A DNA stretch of 33,033 nucleotides from Gemmatimonadota bacterium (GTDB lineage Bacteria > Gemmatimonadota > Gemmatimonadetes > Longimicrobiales > Gaopeijiaceae). The stretch is taken from contig VYAQ01000202.1 of NCBI GenBank assembly GCA_009844885.1, forward strand, positions 1-33,033, in the 5' to 3' direction. Below, piece by piece: positions 14,169-19,957 of the stretch. Each line of letters starts with the position of its first letter. Position 1 is the stretch's first letter. The translations under genes and the position numbers were made by a program. The notes beneath the pieces were generated by a model, which ran no database searches, had not been told where the DNA came from, and was given only the letters and a program-made list of their open reading frames with translations.

Positions 14169-15110
14169 GTGGCGCGAGTGGTCGAGGCCGTACTCGAAAG
14201 CGCCTGTCGCGCCGCGGGTCTGGACCGGTCGTCGGTGGAGTCCGTGCGGCCCATCGGCGGAGGATGCATCAACAATGCGCTGAAGATGTGTACAGCCGGA
14301 GGCAGTTTCTGCCTCAAGTGGAATGCCGGTGCCGGTAGAGACTTCTTCCGGATGGAGGCGGAGGGGCTGTCCGCGCTGGCCGACTCGGGCGCCGTCGAGG
14401 TCCCGCGTGTCATCGCGGTCGGCGGCGACGGGGACGAAGCCCCCTGGCTGCTTCTGGAGTGGATCGAGGAGGCCAGGGCGACCGGAGACACGTGGGCGCA
14501 ACTGGGGCATCGCCTGGCGAGACTGCACCGCACGCGCCAAGGCCGGTCGATTCCTGTCGGGCATGCACCCGGGTTCGGCTGGCACGGCGACAACGTCATC
14601 GGATCGCTGCCCCAGCCAAACCGATGGACGGACGATTGGGCGGAATTCTGGACCGAACTGCGCATCCTGCCGCTTGCACGGGAGCTGGGTGGCGACGGAA
14701 CCCTGTCGCGGAGCCGACTCGCGCTGGTGGAACGGGCCGCGGCCCGGATGAGCGACCTGCTTGCCCCCGCGGCCACCGCCGACGGGCCCTCATTGCTGCA
14801 CGGCGACCTCTGGTCGGGCAACGTCCTGTTCGGCCGGAGGCAGACGGTGCCGGACGCGGACCCCCTGCCGTTCCTGATCGACCCGGCTGTCTACGTCGGC
14901 CACCGCGAGGTGGACCTCGCCATGTGCCGGCTCTTCGGCGGCTTCCCCGCGCGATTCCGGAATGCCTACGAAGCCGTGTGGCCGCTGCTACCGGATCACG
15001 AGCGTCGCCTGCCGGCCTACCAGCTCTATCCGCTCCTCGTTCACGCGCGTCTTTTCGGAGGCGGGTACGCGGCGGCGGTCGCGAGGGCTGCCCAGGCTGT
15101 GCTCGGCTAG
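14169..15110 (+). CDS. Fructosamine/ribulosamine-3-kinase family protein
   Basis: A 313-aa kinase of the fructosamine kinase family, close to the family's usual 290-310 aa. The P-loop GGGCINNALKM contains Cys33, which corresponds to the redox-sensitive P-loop cysteine of this family. FCLKWNAG provides the ATP-binding Lys, and EAEGLSALAD is the conserved C-helix-like segment. GFGWHGDNVIG, the catalytic loop HGDLWSGNVLF (Asp213) and LIDPAVYVGHREVDLAMCRLFGGF are family signatures. It should phosphorylate O3 of sugar adducts on lysines, which then fall off spontaneously; bacterial members often prefer ribulosamines. GTG 14169 lies four bases after the phosphatase stop (GTG 14178 is an alternative), so the two are one operon. 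The TAG stop is shared antisense with the O-methyltransferase gene. Confidence 0.92.
   Translation: MARVVEAVLESACRAAGLDRSSVESVRPIGGGCINNALKMCTAGGSFCLKWNAGAGRDFFRMEAEGLSALADSGAVEVPRVIAVGGDGDEAPWLLLEWIEEARATGDTWAQLGHRLARLHRTRQGRSIPVGHAPGFGWHGDNVIGSLPQPNRWTDDWAEFWTELRILPLARELGGDGTLSRSRLALVERAAARMSDLLAPAATADGPSLLHGDLWSGNVLFGRRQTVPDADPLPFLIDPAVYVGHREVDLAMCRLFGGFPARFRNAYEAVWPLLPDHERRLPAYQLYPLLVHARLFGGGYAAAVARAAQAVLG
15107..15110. other. Palindromic CTAG carrying the stop codons of two convergent genes
   Basis: The four bases CTAG contain the TAG stop of the kinase (15108-15110, plus strand) and the TAG stop of the O-methyltransferase (15109-15107, minus strand). The two coding sequences therefore overlap tail-to-tail by four bases, and no intrinsic terminator can lie between them. 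Confidence 0.85.
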
Positions 15111-15808
15111 CGCCGCACTGCGAGCAGCAGGCCGTCTCCGACGGGCAGGATCGTGGCGTCGAACCGGGTGTCCGCCGAGACGACTCGGTTGAAGCGGTCC
15201 AGTTGCGCCGCCAGTTCGTCGGAATCGGGATCCAGCACCCGGCCAGCCCAAAACGCGTTGTCGGCCATGAGCAACCCACCGGGCCGGAGCAGCCCCGCGG
15301 CCATTTCCAGGTAGGTGGTGTAGCGCTCCTTGTCAGCGTCCAGGAAGACCACATCGAACGAACCGTCGGGTCCCAGCCCGGACATCACCGCAACCGCGTC
15401 CCCGACGCGTATGTCGACGCGGTCGCTCAGGCCCGCCGCCTCGACCGATTCGCGCGCGACCGCGGCGTGGTCGGCGTTGATCTCGATCGTGATCAGTTCG
15501 CCGTGCGAAGGGAGCGCCCGTGCGATCCAGACCGCCGAATACCCCGCCAGGGTGCCCACCTCCAGGACGCGGCGCGCGCCGGCCGCCCTGACCAGCACAT
15601 GGACGGCGCGCGCGGTGGCGGGCGGAAGCTGGATCCGGGGCATCCCGGCCTCGTCCGCGCGGCGGCGTATCTCGCGCAGCACGGCATCCTCGCCAGAAAA
15701 GTGGCGCTGGACGTACAGATCGAGCGCGTCGTGATCCAGTTCCGAGGGGTCCGGCGCGCCCGACGGAACGCGGTCCTCCACCCCGTCGTGACCGTCGCGA
15801 CCGCTCAC
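15107..15808 (-). CDS. Class I SAM-dependent O-methyltransferase (CCoAOMT-like, Methyltransf_3)
   Basis: A 233-aa methyltransferase. Residues 60-70 hold LPPATARAVHVL, a family helix. The SAM-binding motif I is VLEVGTLAGYSAVWIARALP (83-100), with an acidic strand end ITIEIN (about 106-111). VVFLDADKERYTTY (about 153-166) and MADNAFWAGRVLDP (about 181-194) provide the metal-binding Asp and Asp-Asn of the cation-dependent caffeoyl-CoA/catechol O-methyltransferase group. The substrate in bacteria of this type is unknown, with small catechol-like metabolites the usual assumption. The first 40 residues are poorly conserved in character, so a later start is possible. GTG 15808 overlaps the aminotransferase stop (GTGA), which favours it. 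Confidence 0.9.
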   Translation of the reverse strand: MSGRDGHDGVEDRVPSGAPDPSELDHDALDLYVQRHFSGEDAVLREIRRRADEAGMPRIQLPPATARAVHVLVRAAGARRVLEVGTLAGYSAVWIARALPSHGELITIEINADHAAVARESVEAAGLSDRVDIRVGDAVAVMSGLGPDGSFDVVFLDADKERYTTYLEMAAGLLRPGGLLMADNAFWAGRVLDPDSDELAAQLDRFNRVVSADTRFDATILPVGDGLLLAVRR

Positions 15809-16995
15809 GCCCGCGCCAGCACCCGCGCCATGCGCCGCACGCCCTCCTCGATCTCCTCGTCCGAAGACGCCGTGCTCATGCGTGCGTACCGCGCGTCCCC
15901 GAACGCCTCGCCCGGCACGATCGCCACGCCCGCCTCCTCCAGGACGCGCGTGCACACGTCACCGGCGCACGTCACCTCGTCGTCGAAGAGCCCGTCCACT
16001 CGGAAGTACAGGTAGAACGCGCCTCCGGGGCGGATATACGAACACCCGGGAAGGAGTTCGTCGAAGAGGCGCGCCACCAGGTCCCGGCGGCGGCGAAACG
16101 CGGCGACCATGCGGTCCCGGTCGCGCGCTCCCTCTTCACCCCGCGTCAGGCCCTTCAGCGCGGCGATCTGCGAAGGGGTCGCCGCGTTCAGCGACACATG
16201 GCTCTGCAGCGCCGACATCCTGGCCGCCAGCTCGCGGGTCGTGTACGAGAAGCCCACCCGCCACCCCGTCATGGCAAAGGCCTTCGACATGCCGTTCGTC
16301 ACCACCAGGTCGCCCACCCGGTCCGGGTCGAGGTCGAGCGCGCCCGGCGCCTTGACCCCCTCGCCGTAGTAGATCTCCTGGTAGATCTCGTCGGAGATCA
16401 GGGTAATGCCGCGCGCACCCGCCCACTCCGCGATCGCGGCCAGCTCGGCCTTCGAGTAGACGGCCCCGGTCGGGTTCGAGGGCGACGACAGGATCAGCCC
16501 CCTCGCGTTGGCGGTGGCGGCCGCTTCCAGGTCGTCGGGCGTGAGCAGGAAGTCGCGTTTCTCGCTCCCCATCACCGGCACCGAGTCGGCTCTGGCCAGG
16601 GTGACCATCTCGGGGTAAGAGGTCCAGTACGGCGATCCGATGAGCACGTCGTCGCCCGGCCCGAACAGGCAGAAGCACGCATTGAAGAGCGACTGTTTCG
16701 CCCCCGCCGAAACCACCACGCGTGCCGGGTCGGCCGGATAGTCCGTCCCGGCGGTCATGTACTCGGCCGCGGCCGCGCGCAGCTCCGGAAGCCCCGCCGC
16801 CGGAGTGTACCGCGTGCGTCCCTGGCGAATACCCTCGATCCCCGCCCCCGCGACCGGCTCCGGCGTGTCGAAGTCGGGCTCCCCCGCGCTCAGGTTGATG
16901 ATGTCCCGCCCCTCGGCCGCCAGCTTCTTCGCCAGGGTGCTCACGGCAACGGTGGCCGAGGGCCGCAGCTTCGCGATGTTTTCGGAGTAGGTCAT
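15805..16995 (-). CDS. Pyridoxal-phosphate aspartate/aromatic aminotransferase, class I (AAT Ib-like)
   Basis: A 396-aa fold-type I aminotransferase of normal length. INLSAGEPDFDTPEPV near the N-terminus, YTPAAGLPELRAA, SPYWTSYPEMV, SSPSNPTGAVYS, and ISDEIYQEIYY are standard. The PLP lysine is Lys238 in NGMSKAFAMTGWRVGF, and the C-terminal YARMSTASSDEEIEEG carries the substrate-carboxylate Arg. It should exchange amino groups between aspartate (or a related amino acid, possibly prephenate) and 2-oxoglutarate in the cytosol. ATG 16995 matches the family start (MTYSENIAKLRPSATV) but has no visible Shine-Dalgarno, so leaderless or short-leader translation is possible. It is divergent from the DsbA-fold gene over 101 bases and coupled to the methyltransferase downstream. 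Confidence 0.93.
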   Translation of the reverse strand: MTYSENIAKLRPSATVAVSTLAKKLAAEGRDIINLSAGEPDFDTPEPVAGAGIEGIRQGRTRYTPAAGLPELRAAAAEYMTAGTDYPADPARVVVSAGAKQSLFNACFCLFGPGDDVLIGSPYWTSYPEMVTLARADSVPVMGSEKRDFLLTPDDLEAAATANARGLILSSPSNPTGAVYSKAELAAIAEWAGARGITLISDEIYQEIYYGEGVKAPGALDLDPDRVGDLVVTNGMSKAFAMTGWRVGFSYTTRELAARMSALQSHVSLNAATPSQIAALKGLTRGEEGARDRDRMVAAFRRRRDLVARLFDELLPGCSYIRPGGAFYLYFRVDGLFDDEVTCAGDVCTRVLEEAGVAIVPGEAFGDARYARMSTASSDEEIEEGVRRMARVLARA

Positions 16996-17096
16996 GGGTT
17001 AGTCTTATGGTGATGAAGTCCCGCCCGCGCACGTCCGACAATCGGTACAGCCCGGTGCCTTGGCAACCCCGCACCCGCTGACCCCCGACCTGTCAC

Positions 17097-17699
17097 ATGG
17101 CCACCCCGACGCCCGTCTTTTTCTTCGACTTCACGGATCCCGGATCGTACCTCGCCAGCCATCTGCTGGACGAAACGGGCGTCGCCGACCGTTGCGAGTG
17201 GCACGCCTTCGAGCTGCGGCCTCCTCCCCGGTCACTGGTCGATCCGGCGGACCCCGATTGGCGATCCTACCATGCCCTGACCGCCGCCAGCGCGAGAGAG
17301 CGGGGCCTCCCGATGAACGCGCCGAGCTTCGTTCCCTGGACCCACAAGGCCCACGAACTCACGGAGTTCGCGCGGGGAGAGGACTGTTACCACGCGGTGC
17401 GCCGAGCCCTGTTCGAAGCCCACTTTGTCGCCCGAAGGGACATTGGGCGGATAGATTTGCTGGTCGAGATCGCGGCCGCGGCCGGACTGGACCGTTCCGG
17501 AGCCAAGGCGGCGCTCGATGTGGATCGCTTTGCCGCGACCGTGCGGCGGCACCGGGAACTTGCGAAGAACCGGAACGTGGCGGAGGTTCCGGCCGTCGTG
17601 CACGGAACGCGGCGCATCGAGGGATTGAAGTCGGCCGCGCGGGTGTCGGAGTGGACGCGCTGGGTCGGGGTCGAACTGTTTGCAGACAAAGAGGAGTGA
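17097..17699 (+). CDS. DsbA-fold oxidoreductase-like protein lacking the CxxC motif (HCCA isomerase/FrnE-like)
   Basis: A 200-aa protein of the DsbA/2-hydroxychromene-2-carboxylate isomerase superfamily. The N-terminal strand FFFDFTDPGSYLASHLL corresponds to the DFxSPYSYLA segment of glutathione-dependent relatives, with no Cys pair. The helical insertion follows (AHELTEFARGEDCYHAVRRALFEAHF; RRDIGRIDLLVEIAAAAGLD). The thioredoxin cis-proline segment is VAEVPAVVHGTRRIEG (Pro165). There is no signal peptide, so it is cytosolic. Without a CxxC it should not form disulfides; a glutathione-dependent isomerase or transferase role is possible but unproven. ATG 17097 fits the fold's start. It is followed by two genes on the same strand at 10-base and overlapping spacing, suggesting an operon. 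Confidence 0.8.
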   Translation: MATPTPVFFFDFTDPGSYLASHLLDETGVADRCEWHAFELRPPPRSLVDPADPDWRSYHALTAASARERGLPMNAPSFVPWTHKAHELTEFARGEDCYHAVRRALFEAHFVARRDIGRIDLLVEIAAAAGLDRSGAKAALDVDRFAATVRRHRELAKNRNVAEVPAVVHGTRRIEGLKSAARVSEWTRWVGVELFADKEE

Positions 17700-17709
17700 C
17701 GGCAAGGAA

Positions 17710-18021
17710 ATGGCCGGATACGAGCGCAAGACGGCACTGCCGCCGGCGGACGTGCTGCAGAAGGCCGAGGAATGGCTGCCCGCCTACATCGGCCTGAAGC
17801 GGTCGAAGCACACATCCCATGGGGCCACGTACACCGGCGACGAGGGCACGGTCGTCCTGAGCGCGCACCGGCACGGCCCCTTCACCGAGGTGACGGCCCG
17901 CACCGACCGGTTGCGTACGTCGCGCATGGATTACGAGATCCAGCGCTTTCTGAACTGCTTGCCGTACGAATACGGCGACGCGGGCGGTCCCGGGTCGGGC
18001 GACCCGGACACGGTACAGTGA
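17710..18021 (+). CDS. Conserved hypothetical protein, 103 aa
   Basis: A cytosolic 103-residue protein. The first part is basic and helical (YERKTALPPADVLQKAEEWLPAYIGL), followed by strand-like, charged segments (SKHTSHGATYTGDEGTVVLSAH; GPFTEVTARTDRLRT) and a helix (MDYEIQRFLNCLPYEYG). The tail is glycine-rich. I do not recognise a domain. AAGGAA lies just before ATG 17710, with GAGGAG further upstream. It follows the DsbA-fold gene by 10 bases, and its TGA overlaps a GTG (GTGA, 18018-18021) of the degenerate DEAD-box gene. That overlap suggests co-translation and perhaps a shared RNA-related job. Confidence 0.75.
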   Translation: MAGYERKTALPPADVLQKAEEWLPAYIGLKRSKHTSHGATYTGDEGTVVLSAHRHGPFTEVTARTDRLRTSRMDYEIQRFLNCLPYEYGDAGGPGSGDPDTVQ

Positions 18022-19784
18022 CCGAGGCCGTCCCGCGCGCACCGGCAGCGGGGCAAGCGCCGGACCACCAGGCACCCATGGCCGACCCCGCCTCCTTCGA
18101 CGAACTGCCGCTCGGCCCCGAGACCGTGGCTGCGCTCGCGGCCGAGGGGATCGAGACGCCGACGCCATTCCAGGCTGCGGCCATCCCCGTCATCGCCCGT
18201 GGCAACGATCTGCTCGGCCGGGCGGGTCCCGGGAGCGGCACGATGGTGGCCTACGCCGCCCCCCTGAGCGAACGCCTCGAAGCGGGTGCGGGCTCCCCCT
18301 CCTGCCTCGTTCTTTGCACGGGCCAGCGTCAGGCCACCGAACTCGCGCGCTCGCTCGCAGGCCTGTGCGAGGCGGCCGGCGCACGCGCGGCGGCACTCAC
18401 CCACCGGTGGAATCTCCCCGAGCGGGCCGATTTCCTCGTGGTGCCCGCCGACCGCTTCCCGGCCGTGTACGATGGCACGGTTGCACTGAAACACCTTCGG
18501 GCTGTCGTGTTCCACGACGGCGACGGGGTCGTCGCCAGCGTCGCGGCCGATCACCTGGAGGCCTTTCTCGGGGGCCTGCCCGGCGACTGCCAGCGCATCG
18601 TGTGCGGCTTGCCGTTCGGCCCCGCGCTGCACTCGCTGGCAAAACGGTTTACGCGGCGCGCCGTCAGCGTACCTCCCGGTCCACGGCCCGGCACGACGGT
18701 CGGTCGCGACGCAGGCAGCACGAAACATCGCACTCGGGGGCGGAGACGCCACGCCGCGACCGGCGACCAAGCGCGCACGCTGCAAGTGGTGGTGACCGCC
18801 GGCGACCGCGCCGAGGCCGCGCTGGACCAGACGGCCGAATTGCTTCAGGATCCGGTGCGCCACGTCCTGGTTTTCACGACTTCGGCCGATCACGCGGCAG
18901 ACCTGGGCGATTTCCTCGCCACCCACGGGTACCAGCCCGGACCGCCGGGCGACGAGTCCGTACCCGTGTGGATCTCGCCCGGCGAGGACGCAGCCGGGCG
19001 GGCAGCGCTGGACGCTGCAACCGATCCCGCCGCCATCGCGACCCTGTCGGCCCTGGTGCCCCCCGGCGCCGAAGTCGCGACGATCCGTCACGGCGCCGGC
19101 GGTCCGGCCCGAGTGCTGGCGGAGATTCGCGAGCTGACGCACCTGAAGGGCGTGGCCGCCGAAGCGGGCTTCACCCTCAAACGGTTGCGCCCGGCCCGCC
19201 CGCAACGCGTCTCCGCGACGCTGGACCAGCTGGCCGACGACCTTCATGGAGCGGCGCGGGCCCCGGAGATCGCGCCCTACTATCTGCTCGTGGAGTCGCT
19301 GCTGGACCGCTTTTCGGCCGCCGAAATGGCCGCCGCCGCCCTTCTGTTGCTCGACCGCAAGACGCCGAAGAAGGACGCTGCCGCCGTGGGCGCAGGCAGC
19401 GCGGCCGCGCCGGAGAGCTGGGTCAGGCTGTTCGTGTCGGCGGGCCAGCGCGACGAGGTCGGACCGCGCGAACTGCTCGGGGCCCTGACGAACCAATCCG
19501 GCGTTCCGGGCAACAGGGTCGGCAGGATCGATGTGCGCGAAAGCCATTCCCTGATCGAGGTGAGGGAAGGCGATGCGAAGAAGGTGATCTCGGCGCTCAA
19601 CGGCACCACGCTGGCCGGGCGCAGCCTGCGCGTGGACTACGACCGGGCGAAGGACAGGCGGCCGGCCGGCGGAGGCCGCCCGCCTGGGAGGGATCGGCGC
19701 CCGGTCAGGCCGCCATTTCGTCCCGGCGGCGCCGGAACATCCGGTAAAGGAGGTAGCCGGCCGCGACGAAGAGACCGATCTTGA
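18018..19784 (+). CDS. DEAD-box-like protein with degenerate catalytic motifs and a DbpA-type RNA-binding domain (pseudo-helicase)
   Basis: A 588-aa protein from GTG 18018; ATG 18078 (MADPASFDELPL) is an equally reasonable start, giving 568 aa. The architecture is that of CsdA/DbpA: Q-motif region SFDELPLGPETVAAL with ETPTPFQ (Gln52), two RecA-like lobes, a helical dimerisation-like segment (about 400-445), a DbpA RNA-binding domain (about 465-545; SWVRLFVSAGQRDEVGPREL, NRVGRIDVRESHSLIEV, GRSLRVDYDRAK) and an Arg/Gly-rich tail. The catalytic motifs are gone: motif I reads RAGPGSGT (68-75, no Lys), DEAD reads HDGD (166-169), SAT reads GLP, and motif VI reads IRHGAGGPAR. The frame is uninterrupted over its whole length, so it is not a fresh pseudogene. 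I infer an RNA-binding scaffold or regulator that does not hydrolyse ATP. It overlaps the small membrane-protein gene tail-to-tail by 80 bases. Confidence 0.85.
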   Translation: MTEAVPRAPAAGQAPDHQAPMADPASFDELPLGPETVAALAAEGIETPTPFQAAAIPVIARGNDLLGRAGPGSGTMVAYAAPLSERLEAGAGSPSCLVLCTGQRQATELARSLAGLCEAAGARAAALTHRWNLPERADFLVVPADRFPAVYDGTVALKHLRAVVFHDGDGVVASVAADHLEAFLGGLPGDCQRIVCGLPFGPALHSLAKRFTRRAVSVPPGPRPGTTVGRDAGSTKHRTRGRRRHAATGDQARTLQVVVTAGDRAEAALDQTAELLQDPVRHVLVFTTSADHAADLGDFLATHGYQPGPPGDESVPVWISPGEDAAGRAALDAATDPAAIATLSALVPPGAEVATIRHGAGGPARVLAEIRELTHLKGVAAEAGFTLKRLRPARPQRVSATLDQLADDLHGAARAPEIAPYYLLVESLLDRFSAAEMAAAALLLLDRKTPKKDAAAVGAGSAAAPESWVRLFVSAGQRDEVGPRELLGALTNQSGVPGNRVGRIDVRESHSLIEVREGDAKKVISALNGTTLAGRSLRVDYDRAKDRRPAGGGRPPGRDRRPVRPPFRPGGAGTSGKGGSRPRRRDRS

Positions 19785-19911
19785 AGGCCAGGGCCATGAA
19801 TCCGAACAACATCCCGAGCAGGGGAATCGCGGCCGCCACCAGCAGCTTCAACAACACGACACTTACGGCTCCCGTGACCGCGACCGCGCCCAAAGTCCTC
19901 ACCATCTGCAT
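19705..19911 (-). CDS. Small membrane protein, 68 aa
   Basis: A 68-residue protein with an N-terminal hydrophobic stretch (AVAVTGAVSVVLLKLLVAAAIPLLG), a second (MLFGFMALAFKIGLFVAAGYLLY) and a basic C-terminus (RMFRRRRDEMAA), consistent with two transmembrane helices and a cytosolic tail. AAGGAG (minus strand, 19925-19920) lies eight bases before ATG 19911, a good ribosome site. The last 80 bases are antisense to the Arg/Gly-rich tail of the pseudo-helicase gene. No family is recognised. The hydrophobic pattern and the ribosome site make a spurious frame unlikely. Confidence 0.72.
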   Translation of the reverse strand: MQMVRTLGAVAVTGAVSVVLLKLLVAAAIPLLGMLFGFMALAFKIGLFVAAGYLLYRMFRRRRDEMAA

Positions 19912-19957
19912 TTATTGATCTCCTTTATTGCCGGGGCTATCCGGGCTGTGCGTCTCC

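Noticed and set aside
12265-14283. 672-codon plus-strand frame across the helicase and phosphatase
   Set aside because: Long antisense frames are expected at this GC content; the translation has no domain, and the overlapping genes have complete catalytic motifs.
17931-19547. 538-codon minus-strand frame opposite the pseudo-helicase
   Set aside because: It has no recognisable domain or ribosome site, while the plus-strand reading has a DbpA domain and helicase architecture.
19746-19754. Perfect Shine-Dalgarno-like AAAGGAGGT on the plus strand
   Set aside because: No start codon lies 4-12 bases downstream, and the site is inside two coding sequences.
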